Source: Ustulina deusta
Lineage: Eukaryota; Ascomycota; Sordariomycetes; Xylariales; Xylariaceae
Reading direction: 5' to 3'
Length of the DNA stretch: 64,000 bases
Assembly: GCA_023159155.1 (NCBI GenBank)
Contig: JAJNNX010000001.1
Coordinates: 1,798,001-1,862,000 of the forward strand
How positions within the stretch are numbered: position 1 is the first letter of the stretch; each line of letters begins with the position of its first letter. A program made the position numbers and the translations under genes. Below, one piece after another: positions 1-10,300 of the stretch. The notes under the pieces were generated by a model. It saw only the letters and a program-made list of their open reading frames with translations, was not told the origin of the DNA and ran no database searches.

Positions 1-672
1 AAATAACTGAGTTCACGCAGCCCTATTAAGATTAATGGATATTCTACTGTACCAGTACTTGTAGAAGTCCTCGCTTGTATAGCAAGTACCGGTACATCCT
101 ATGAGTCATCGGTTCTAGTTCGTAACTGCTGATCGGACGGGGTGCTTTAAATGCCTTGAGGCCGTGACGAAGCTGAGTCATCATTCCTGATTGCAGGTAT
201 CGAAAGCTAAAAGGGGTGTCCGCATTCACTAGAAAGTGCTTCGTGGACCCTCAGAATGGATTCGTGATGACCTGTCCTCCGACATGGAGCTATAATAATA
301 AATTTAAATACTTCCCTACTCATATAGTTAAGAGAGGGAGAAAATAAACGTTAAGCAACGTACATGAAAATTGTATGTCTTTTAAAACACAAACTGCATC
401 ACTAGATTCTGATCCACTAACAACCTTGATGGAATTGACATGTGATGACTAATGCGGCAGATGTCTTTACCGCCTGCATGACGACATGCATTAGCGTCTT
501 GTAGTTAGACCCAGACCGCCTGCTATTTGCGGGGGATCTGGTTATCGTACATCCTTATCAGTAACTTTTTTGCTAGAATTGCGACAGCGACCCAAGCGAT
601 GTGTGACGTGTTGCTCCCCTTGACATTGTGATCGATAAGGCCTACAAATCCCGACGACGGACCGCAGTCGAC
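1..672. other. Intergenic, no gene seen
   Basis: I see no supportable coding region here. Short open frames on both strands lack recognisable motifs and typical start contexts. The last part, from about 540, is probably promoter and 5' leader of the MTO1 gene that starts at 673. Confidence 0.6.
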
Positions 673-2839
673 ATGAAGACAATATGGCAGCCGAGGGCCC
701 TAGGTCGGCCTGGCCGTGCAGTGAGGCGACGGCCCCAGGCCCTTTACGCCCAGCGTCGAAGCCTGGCCACAGTTGCACCGGAGGGAACAAGGTCAGCAAT
801 CAGCACGCCGCACGTCTCTCGACTGATAGCGTCATCTAATTCATAGCAGGCCCTTCGATGTCATTGTTGTAGGCGGTGGCCATGCCGGCACCGAAGCCTG
901 CGCAGCCGCAGCGCGCTCTGGTGCACGAACGGCCCTCGTAACGCCCAAGATCGACAACTTGGGTGTATGCTCCTGCAATCCCAGCTTCGGTGGGATAGGC
1001 AAGGGGACGATACTGCGCGAGGTCGACGCGTTGGATGGGGTATCAGGCCGTATAATCGACAAGTCTGGCGTGCAATTCAAAGTCCTGAATCGGAAGAAGG
1101 GCCCCGCCGTCTGGGGGCCACGGGCGCAGATCGACCGTGCCCTATACAAGAAACACATGCGCGAGGAGCTGCAGACATACCCGAACTTATCCATCATACT
1201 TGGAAGCGTCTCGGACATCGTGATGGACGAGAATGTGACGGACCCGGATAGCGCTGCCAAGAGTAGAATCACAGGCGTACGCTTAGAGACGGGTGAGATC
1301 CTACCGACGACGCAGGTCATCATCACGACGGGGACGTTTCTTGGCGGCGAGATCCACATCGGTTTAGAGGTCTATCCCGCCGGGCGTATGGGTGAAGAGG
1401 CGACATTCGGACTGAGTAAGTCGTTACGCGACGCTGGGTTCCAGCTTGGGCGCTTGAAAACCGGCACGCCACCACGGATCGCAAAAGACAGTATCGACTA
1501 CAGCGTGCTCGAAATACAGCGTGGCGACGACCCACCTGAGCCATTTAGTTACCTCCACGACCGGGTGTCGGTGACGGACCAGCTGCTCTGCTGGGCAACG
1601 TACACGAATGCGCGCACGCACGACATCGCGCGCGCCAATCTTGACAAGACCATCCACATTCGAGAGACGGTGAAGGGGCCAAGGTATTGTCCATCACTCG
1701 AATCCAAGATCATAAAGTTTGGCAACAAGGAGCAACACATTGTGTGGTTGGAGCCAGAGGGGTTCTCCAGCGATCTAATCTACCCGAACGGACTGTCAAT
1801 GACGATTCCTGCGGACGCGCAGGAACAGCTCCTGCGCACGATCCCGGGACTCGAGAACTCACACATGACGCAGGCCGGCTACGGCGTCGAGTATGACTAT
1901 GTTGACCCGCGCAGTCTGAAATCGACGCTCGAGACGAAGGCGATATCCGGTCTGTTCCTCGCTGGCCAGATCAACGGGACGACAGGTTATGAGGAGGCCG
2001 CAGGCCAAGGTATCATAGCAGGTATCAATGCTGGGCGTGCGGCGCAGGGCCTTGAGCCCATCACTCTTACTCGTGCAGATGGGTACATCGGCATCATGAT
2101 CGACGACTTGATCACTAAGGGCGTGTCCGAGCCATACCGCATGTTCACGTCGCGCAGCGAATATCGGATGTCGAGCCGCGCCGACAACGCCGACTTGCGT
2201 CTCACGGCTAAAGGTCGCTCCTGGGGTGTAGTATCCGACAAGCGCTGGTCAGCTCACACCGACCTGAAGAGCCAACTCGACTCGCTGTCCTCCACCCTCG
2301 CCTCATACAACCTCAACACAAAAGCCTGGGTGCAAGCGGGATTCCGCGTGCGTCTGGATCCCAAGGGACGGAACGGTCTCGAGATGCTCCGCCAACCAAA
2401 CGTCGGCGTCCGTGACCTCGCCGACAGGATCCCCGAGATTAACCAATATCCCGAGAGGATCCAGACCCGTGTCACCATCGAGGCGCGCTACGCGCCTTAC
2501 GTCGAAATGCAGCGGGCCGAGATGGCGCGCACCATGCGCGACGAGACCCTGAGGCTCCCCACGGACCTCGACTACGACACCGTGGCTGGGCTCAGCATCG
2601 TCGAGAGGACGATCCTGAACGCGACGCGGCCCGAGAGTCTGGGCCAGGCGCGACGAATCGAGGGCATCACGCCCGCCGGGTGCGTGCGGCTGCTCGGCTT
2701 CGTGAAGAACCGCGGACAGCAGCGCCGCGGAGCGCAATTCGACGCTATCCTGGCTGCCGATATGGCGCCTTTGGGCACAGAGGTCGATACCCTAGATGCG
2801 GAGGCGCGGACGCAAGATTTACGTGATGGCAAAATATAG
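673..2839 (+). CDS. mto1: Mitochondrial tRNA 5-carboxymethylaminomethyluridine modification enzyme (MTO1/GidA/MnmG family)
   Basis: FAD enzyme that, with the GTPase Mss1, installs the cmnm5-type group on wobble U34 of mitochondrial tRNAs. Two exons, 673-791 and 850-2839, join to a 702-residue protein. The 58-nt intron (GTCAGC donor, CTAAT branch, CAG acceptor) restores the frame from an Arg/Ala-rich presequence into the dinucleotide-binding motif [11 protein letters not shown]. Further family marks are [13 protein letters not shown], the GidA signature [15 protein letters not shown], and [20 protein letters not shown] in the second half. The C-terminal helical region follows and the length fits fungal MTO1. 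ATG 673 is chosen because the upstream in-frame codon at 628 is GTG and the N-terminus from 673 ([10 protein letters not shown], then Arg-rich) looks like a mitochondrial targeting peptide. Family identity is near certain; the start is likely. Confidence 0.96.
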
Positions 2840-3289
2840 ATAGATGGCTAGTTCGGTATGGGTTTACGTAAACGACGAAAGGATACCCATTTTTTGTGTA
2901 TATGTATATAAGTGTACGATGGGAGTTCACAACGCGGCCATGCTAAGCATTTGTATAAACACGCTGGCTATTAATAGCACAGCACAGCACAGCACAGCCT
3001 AACTTTATGTTTGCATCACAGGCGTTCGGGAGCATGGCACGCTAAGTAAAAAGAAGGACATGTCAGAAAGAATAAGCACAATTAGCTATATGCAGCAATG
3101 TTTCTTTAAATGTACAGATGCTGAAACAGGCTTTGCCCATCCACAACTCAAATGCCAAAAGGGTTCGACGACCAATTGGAATTTCTACACAGCCACTTTG
3201 GCGTTTTCATCTCGGGGGCATGATAAATACTGATAATGTCTCTTCAAAACGAAAGTCATCAAAGTCGTAGAGGAGCAGTAGAGCAAGGT
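2840..3289. other. Convergent 3' flank between mto1 and cardiolipin synthase
   Basis: This 450-bp stretch lies between two convergent stop codons. It holds AT-rich 3'-UTR-like sequence and a short AGCAC pentanucleotide repeat at 2976-2998. No coding region is supported. Confidence 0.6.
2976..2998. repeat. AGCAC pentanucleotide microsatellite
   Basis: Four perfect AGCAC units plus a partial fifth lie in the 3' flank of mto1. Seen directly; no function is implied. Confidence 0.8.
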
Positions 3290-4531
3290 CTACGAGTCCT
3301 CGGATTTCTGCTCTTTTTTCTCCGACAGGATCCTGACGGCGTCCTTGCTGAACACGTAGCTCAGACCGCTCCATACCGTCGTGGTCGCGACGAGATATCT
3401 AGCCCATGGATTAGTAATGATTCCATAATTCCAATTGATTGATTGATTGATTACGTGACAGGAACAGCTAGCTAGGCTATAGAAACATGAAGAAGAAGAA
3501 GGGAAAAAAAAAAAAAAACCTACTGAAAAGCTGTCATGGCACCGCCGACATCGACCGGCACGACAGGGGCGAGCATGGTGGCGCCCATGAGGCCGAGCTG
3601 CAAGAACGTGTTGTACTTGCTGATGGTAGTGGGCCGGACCTCGGCGGACGGCAGCGAGAAGTCCCAGTATCGCGTGAACGTCTTGGGGGGAGGCAGGGAG
3701 ATCCAGCGGTAGTAGATGGCGGAGATGCCGAGGCCGACGTCGCGGCCGAGGATGATAGTGGCTAGCCAGACTGCAGGGAGGGGAAGAAAAAAAAATTTCT
3801 TACGTTAGCTAGAGATAGATATATATATAAGAATAATAGGAGGGGGGAAGGGGAAAGGCGGGGAAGAAGAAGAAGAAGAAGAAATAAAAAAACTCACCAG
3901 GTAATGCCCCCTGCATGGCCAGACAGACGGTCAGCACCGTCATGAGCAGCTTATCGGCCATGGGGTCGACGACGCTTCCGACGACGGTCTGGAGGTTCCA
4001 GCGGCGGGCGATCCAGCCGTCGAGCAGGTCCGAGACGCCGGCGTACGCGAAGAGCCCGAGCGCCAGGGCATGTGCGTCGTGGAGGATGGCGTAGCCGATG
4101 AAGGGCGCGGCGACGAGCCGCGAGAACGTGAGGAGGTTGGGCACGGTGTAGATGTTTTCGTGGGGCGTCAGGGAGGGCAGGACCTTCCGGATGCCCTTGG
4201 GTTGCGGCTGTGCATCCCGGGTGGCTTCTCGACCATCTTTCCCTTCCGCAGCGAGATGTCTTGCTGTCGTGCCAGATAGACATCTCAATGAATTCGTAGC
4301 TCCGGCCCCGGCCCCGAATGCCCAGGCACCCACGCCATTTGTCCGACGCAGCGCGGCACCCGGTGATATACGTAGCCTTGTCCGCACTCCCGCCGCACAC
4401 GACGATAACGTGGCCGCAGGCGGAACCCCGTCCAAGCCCATCAGACCGGGGCGCCGGGGTACAGCATGGACGCCCCGCAAGAATGTCCGAGCCGCAGGGG
4501 AAGTAGTGGTGGCACATCTGTACGTCAGCAT
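3290..4531 (-). CDS. crd1: Cardiolipin synthase (CDP-alcohol phosphatidyltransferase), mitochondrial
   Basis: Condenses phosphatidylglycerol with CDP-diacylglycerol to make cardiolipin in the inner mitochondrial membrane. Three exons on the minus strand, 4531-3898, 3770-3524 and 3398-3290, join in phase (donors GTGAGT and GTAGGT, acceptors CTGCAG and GCTAG) to 329 residues. The CDP-alcohol transferase signature D-x2-DG-x2-AR-x8-G-x3-D-x3-D is complete, from DLLDGWIAR to VVDPMAD. Before it lies the typical entry segment YTVPNLLTFSRL. Exon 2 carries ILGRDVGL and the hydrophobic segments, and exon 3 encodes a charged tail. The N-terminus from ATG 4531 is Arg/Thr-rich and looks like a presequence. 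An in-frame ATG at 4663 would add 44 residues and cannot be excluded. Intron 2 holds a 15-nt A/T homopolymer. Confidence 0.94.
3504..3518. repeat. Homopolymer A tract inside cardiolipin synthase intron 2
   Basis: Fifteen consecutive A on the plus strand read as poly-U in the pre-mRNA, just downstream of the GTAGGT donor of intron 2. Confidence 0.85.
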
Positions 4532-5895
4532 GACGACGAAGGGTGTGTGGGTGCCGGCGTAGATTTCTTCACTAGACACCACACTACCCTCAACCCTTTC
4601 CCCCCAACGGAAAGCAGCGCGACGCGACGCGCTCGTCCAAACTCGTCGAAAACTATCGATCACTCGACAGTCCGTGCTTGCTGACCTGGCCTAGCTCAAC
4701 AGCGAACCTTCGAGAACGATGGAATGCCGGACCACGCAAACAAATGCTAGATAGAGGAGGGAGGTCGGCGCGGACTCTTCCGCCCTAGATCTGGGCTCGG
4801 ACCCCTTTCCCCCCCCCTATTTACTTCTTGAATTCCCCTGTTTTGAACTTAAAAGGGAGCATGGGAGCGTCGATGTTGAATTTTGATCGGTGGGTGAGAA
4901 AGAAAGAAGAAGAAAGGAAAAGAAAAGAAAGACGTGGAGAAACTCGCATGCAGAGTTTCGTGCGAATGTCGTCCCTCGCTCTCTCTCGGCAGAGTTGAAT
5001 AGGTGCCCCTAGCCCGCAGCAAAATGCATCAAACGATTGCTGACAATCGAGGAAGACGTCAAAACTTCGGTGCCAAGAAGGGTGTATACTAAGTATGGTG
5101 CACTGTACAGCAAACACACTCCCTGCTCAGCCGTGCCAAGCTTTCTTCGTACTTGCTTACGTGAGTGGCCAGCACATGCACTGTGCGTACTGTCTATAAT
5201 GTACTACCAAAATGTACTCCTTCCTATACTGCTCCTACCAATATCAGACTTTGTGTACTGTGCATGTTCGCATCCCAATCAATTACATATGAAGTCACTT
5301 TGTCGCTGGAATGAGTTGCACTTGAAAGATAGAGGAAGGATACCGTTTGGATTGTACTATTGATCCTACCTCTTGCCTTCCAGGTGGCACAGTATTCTCT
5401 GCATACTGTCTTCTCTTGCAACTAACTCCTATAACTCCTATAATTCCTGCAGCTCCCACAACCCTCACAACTCCAAGAACTCCCTCGCCGCTGGGATCAA
5501 TAAGGCTCCTCAATTTCAGGTGCTGGTACAATACCATACCATGCTGTCCCGTCGCAATGTCTGCCTTCTTCAAGTCCCCATCAGTTCTTTTCACAAAAGC
5601 CTCGGCCATTTTGACGGCTCTATAACGTTCAAACTCCATCCAAAAGGAAGAACCCCCCCCCCTCGGCCACCCCCCCAAAAACAGCAAAGACAAAGAAAAA
5701 GGAGGAGAGAGAGGAAACCAATGAACAAAACCACAATAAACACCCGCGTTCCCCAAATTGTCCATTCCTGCGGCCCCAACGCCAACGCTAAGTTTCATGA
5801 TTACTCTCGCAATCCCCGAAAGATGCCAGTGGTAAGAAATTTTTGTTGGCAATAATGAAGCACATGCACCTCACAACTGTATTCCTCCCTGTGAA
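4532..5895. other. Intergenic: crd1 upstream region and WOPR 3' flank
   Basis: The stretch joins the upstream region of cardiolipin synthase (to about 4800) to the 3' flank of the WOPR gene. C-rich and T-rich runs near 4800-4820 and homopurine/CT tracts near 4900 and 5650 are visible. Open frames such as the one over 5295-5852 are low-complexity and have no motif I recognise. Confidence 0.55.
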
Positions 5896-7374
5896 TTACC
5901 AATCTCCTTCGTTCTTGGGGAGTACAGGCCCCGTTCTGTTCCATTCCTGGTCTGCTGATGATAATTCTGGATGGTCGAGGCCCATTGGGAGGTTGGTCGG
6001 TGTCGTGCTGGTGCTTGTGGAGCCAAAGGTTGGTCCCGCCGAGTCCTGGAGAGGGTCTACAAAGTCGTGCATCGCCAGTCGATTTATGGAATTGTCATAC
6101 CCGTTCGGGAGTTGGCCATCAAACCCAGCCGTGCTATGCTGTGCAGAACTACCTATGTTATGGGCGCCGTTACTTTGACTGATCGTGCCTGTGGCACCAT
6201 AACCCCCGGCCGGGCCAGTTGAAGCGCTTTCTGCTGCAGCACTTGACGCCGAAGCGTTAAACATATCACCATATGAAGGAGCCGGTAACCCATGGGTCGC
6301 CAAGCTGGTCCCATTAGACATCATCGGGGTTGAGTACCCGAGGGAGGCTGTGCTATTTGTGCTGGGCACCACGGAATGTCGCCGGTTTTGCATGATTGGA
6401 CTGTAGCTAGTTGGTCTGGGTGGCCCGTAGCCTGCATCATAAGTGTAATGAGGCAACAGATGCTGCTGCCCATAGTTTGGAGCAGCTGGCTGCATCCCCT
6501 GTGGCAACCCATACGACGAGCTGTGTTGATAGTGTTGAACACCACCCCAGGCTGGAGAATGCCCAAAAGGCTGCGCTGGTGGTATGGATAGAGACCGAGG
6601 CGGCAAGCCAGGTATTCCCATATAGTCCATGCCCGTAGTAAAACCAAGCCCCCTCATTGGATCCAGCACACCCAAGTCGCCATCGTCAACGGGCGATCTG
6701 AAATTCCCGGATTGGATAAGCGACTGGCGAGGTAGTATATTCGCCAGTTCCGGTGTTTGCCCGACTGATTTTAGTCTGCGCGCTTTGATGTCTTCGAGAG
6801 TGTAGTAGGAAACAAGATGATGGTGAACGCCCTTGTGCAGCACGCTGATAGTTTTCTTAATCAGGCCGTTCTCTTTGAATTGGTAAGAGTCGATCAAGGA
6901 ACCAATATAAGCTCTTTCAGTATCGTTTCCGTTGATACTGTTCTCTATACCCGCCATCGTTGCTGGCGAGGCCAAGGTACTAGGTCCGTAGGAGCTAATG
7001 GAATTCGATCTGGAAGTCGGTGTAGGCTTCATGACACCACCTTCTGTCTTGTTGCGTTTCATAGCCCGCTTTTTCTCGCCCGGCTGGAAGGGCTTGTCAA
7101 GTTCTCGATATAGTAGGAAGTTACCAAGTATTCTACTTGGGCTCCATGGTACTCCGTCTGTCCAGCGTTTTATACCCGATGAATGTTCTTCGTAGATGAA
7201 TACATTGCCACTCTGTATTAATTGACTTCGCTCTCGGTCGTGAGGTCTTCGTGGGACATGTGAAAGGGCACCAGAAAGGCAGGCCTCGAAAAGAATCAAG
7301 GCATCCATAGTGCTGCTGATGAATCCTTGAAATGTGGGAGTGAGTGGGCTGTTGCCTGAGGGCTGAGCCGCCAT
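5896..7374 (-). CDS. sge1: WOPR-family transcription factor (Gti1/Sge1/Ryp1/Wor1 type)
   Basis: Sequence-specific nuclear regulator. Relatives control the white-opaque switch (Wor1), the dimorphic transition (Ryp1) and effector or secondary-metabolite expression (Sge1). The gene is a single uninterrupted frame of 492 residues. The first WOPR half-domain (residues about 15-92) is very conserved, with GFISSTMDALILFEACLSG, HVPRRPHDRERSQLI, VFIYEE and IKRWTDG. A basic linker, PGEKKRAMKRNK (about 98-109), follows and may be a nuclear signal. The second half-domain lies near 157-200, with ENGLIKKTISV and YYTLEDIKARRL. The rest is a Ser/Gly/Tyr/Pro/Gln-rich low-complexity tail, as in relatives. The wording of the box resembles the Sge1/Ryp1 branch more than Pac2, so the symbol is a best guess. 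ATG 7374 lies just before the domain. The upstream region is unusually long. Confidence 0.93.
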   Translation of the reverse strand: MAAQPSGNSPLTPTFQGFISSTMDALILFEACLSGALSHVPRRPHDRERSQLIQSGNVFIYEEHSSGIKRWTDGVPWSPSRILGNFLLYRELDKPFQPGEKKRAMKRNKTEGGVMKPTPTSRSNSISSYGPSTLASPATMAGIENSINGNDTERAYIGSLIDSYQFKENGLIKKTISVLHKGVHHHLVSYYTLEDIKARRLKSVGQTPELANILPRQSLIQSGNFRSPVDDGDLGVLDPMRGLGFTTGMDYMGIPGLPPRSLSIPPAQPFGHSPAWGGVQHYQHSSSYGLPQGMQPAAPNYGQQHLLPHYTYDAGYGPPRPTSYSPIMQNRRHSVVPSTNSTASLGYSTPMMSNGTSLATHGLPAPSYGDMFNASASSAAAESASTGPAGGYGATGTISQSNGAHNIGSSAQHSTAGFDGQLPNGYDNSINRLAMHDFVDPLQDSAGPTFGSTSTSTTPTNLPMGLDHPELSSADQEWNRTGPVLPKNEGDW

Positions 7375-10300
7375 GACGAATGTGACGAGGACGGCGACAG
7401 CCGTTAAAAGATGACGTCTATTTCCTTTGTCCCTTTCTGGGGGTGTTCAATACAGCAACAGCTGACCAGAAGCCAAGTAGGATGCTGTGAAGGGAAGCGG
7501 CGGTCTGCGAAAGCAGGTCGAGAAGGCCTATACAAAACGTAGGTTAGCCATAAGTCGTACACTGTTGTGAGCAATGGCATCAAAATGAATCGCTATCTGA
7601 CCCAACGACAATAGAGACGAGAACAGGGCGCCTAATCTTGAAGTCTAACGACGATTAGTCGAAGGAAAACTACCCTCAGAGTATAATAGCTCGATGAATG
7701 GTTGGCGTTGTCTGTCTAATAGTTTGGGGCGTACAAAGAATAGCGACTGGATATATTAGAGTGTGGCCTGGTATATTGAGTTGAAGTACGGTGGAAGCCA
7801 ATGAACAGAGTGACAGGAATGGAAGGAAACTCTGGGTTTTATACCCTCTCAGCCCTAGAGGTCGAAGAAATTGGCTTTGCTATAAGTACGTATATAGCCC
7901 AAAGGGTGCTGGTCGCCGTAGCACTATTGCTGGGATGAACGGAGCGGCACGGTGACTCGTAGCTCTCTTGCTTATAAGTTTGCTCTTTCGATGGGGTGTC
8001 CGGGAGTGCGTGTACATGTATATGGGCGGAAATAGAGAAATGAGGCTAGATCAGACAAGTAGTTTCGAGTGCTCTACGGTTGGGACCCAGAGTACCTGAA
8101 ATTCCTGCGAGGCCCGTGTGAGGTAGATAAACCTGGAAGGCCAACAGGTTAGATAAGTATATGGCTGGGATTGGCTGGGATTGGCTAGGCTGGGACAAAC
8201 CTGAGCGTATGGCACTGGATACTTGAGAGGTGGACGGTGGACAAGCCGAGGAAACCTTATTTGGGCGAGGATATGTTAGCTGGCAGACTAAGATGAAAAC
8301 AGCGGCAAGCCGTGCGGCGACCAGAGGGGCATGTCGCTTCAGGCCAAACTTGCCTAGTGCGCTGATGCTAGACTTACGATTGAGTTTATGACTTGCCGTC
8401 GTCTAAGTGGTAGTCGGTCGGTCTATATCTGGGCGCAAAGGGCCGGACACTCTGAGCGCCGCCCTCACACCACTTTTGAGTTTGCTGATCAAGGAACTTG
8501 GCAGACAGAACCCCGAACTCTTTTTCTCGGCGAATTGGTTTTATGAATGGGGCCAGGCGTTTGTGGCAATGTGAGATACAGCGATAAATAACCACGGGGG
8601 GACGAAATTGGGGGTGCCGCGGTCAAGAAGAAGTGGCAGAAATATCAAATCAGGTTGTCCACAATCTCAGGGTGACTTCAGCCTCAGGCGAAGCCGCTGG
8701 CATGCAGACGGCACCGTAGAAGCGAGGAAAGGGGAAACGAAGTACCGAAACAGCTACGAGGCAGGTAGGGAGCAGATGACCGAGTTCAAGCAAGTTTGTC
8801 CAGTGTGACATACCTACATCTACATGTAGGTAGATACCCAGGGTAAGCTGGTACCCTGCAGGTTGTTGACAGAAGGAAGCGAGAAAGGGAAAGAGAGAGA
8901 GGGTTGACGTCTTTCTTTTCTTTTCTCTTGTCTTCTTTTTTTCTTCTTCGAGCACGAGTGAATTGAGAATCACGAATCTGGCAGGATCAACCTCGTCCTT
9001 CCTAGGAACAACATTAATAACAAAGACAACGGAAGAACTGAAGACAACTACTAGCGTAACTGCCCAGGTCTTTCATACCTATTCCAACAATTAGATGCGA
9101 AGCAGGCGCGTGATGTAAGATGGGGCCGAGGGAAAAGTGGAGAGGAAGGCGGAAGGGATTCGAGGCAGTGTATTTCGTATCGTACATGTATATTGCACCA
9201 GTATACTGCTATGTATGTATGTCTGTGACATGAGGAATGCCTTAGAGTTACATAATGTATGTGCAGGTACCTGTACGGGGAAATAGGGGCAAATAGCGGA
9301 ACAGAGGGCAGCGAGGAATACCTGTTTCGGGAGATCTAACCTGCACCTTGGTTTGTGTATCGGCAACATGCGCTCACTGCCTTGCACTCGCGGTAGGGGC
9401 AATAGCAGGAGTAGGAGTAGAAGTCGAAGTAGTATAGTAGCCTCGGCGAATGGCGTTGTCGAGGCCGTGTGTCGACGATACGAGTCTAGCTTAGAGCTAG
9501 TGTGCGAAGATGAACGAGAAAGAACAGAAGGGCTTGCTAGTTCTCGGGTGCCAATGCACGTAACCTTCTTCCTTGCCCTAGTGTCCGGCGTCCTCCGTCT
9601 CGTGTATGGAGACAGCTGAGGTTGCGGATGGGGAAAAGGGGAAGGGGGGAGGGCGTAGGAGGCGGAGATGGATATGGGGATTGCAGCCGGCACCGGCAAT
9701 GGGCCGATGTTAGTGCAAGCTCTGGGAACTATGCCGTAGACGGGCACTTCTGCTGATCCGTCGAGGCTGCTTTCTGTGTTGTCGTCGTCGTGTTGCCGTA
9801 TTTGTCGTTCGTCGTCTTCTTGGCTGGCTAAGGCATCCCGAGGCAAGTCATCTACATTCGGGATGTGTGCGTTGTAGGCACCAGGAGGACATCGGTCTGC
9901 GCGTTCAAGTGCAGACAACAACACCGACGGACGGACAGACAGTCCATGGCCAGGTCTATCTACGTCTATCTAGCTCCCGTGTCGTGACCAGGTCGTCTGG
10001 CGTTCGCATGTTGTCCTCGACCGTGTTGTCGCTGGTATACCTGCAAGTACATCGAGCTAGGTACTCATGTATGTACATCCCTGGGTACATGTAGCTACCT
10101 GCTTGCTTACGGATGCAGTGGCATTTGGTCGATGAGTGCGGATTGCTGGTGCAAACCATGTTGAGGCAGGTCCAGTCGGCCTGATACTTCCCCAACCGCT
10201 CCCGCTAACAGACACCCTAAGCACGCCAGAGGAACCGTCTTGCTTAGCCCTCCTGCTTAGCCGGGTTCTCCAGGGCACTTCCCGGTCCTTCAAAGCGCAC

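Noticed and set aside
542..799. 85-codon minus-strand frame before and over mto1 exon 1
   Set aside because: No motif; overlaps the mitochondrial presequence exon on the other strand.
841..1359. 172-codon minus-strand frame opposite the 5' part of mto1
   Set aside because: Lies fully opposite conserved GidA-family coding sequence; it is a shadow frame.
5295..5852. 185-codon minus-strand frame 3' of the WOPR gene
   Set aside because: Low-complexity, contains homopolymer-derived Gly/Phe runs and has no family resemblance; likely 3' flank.
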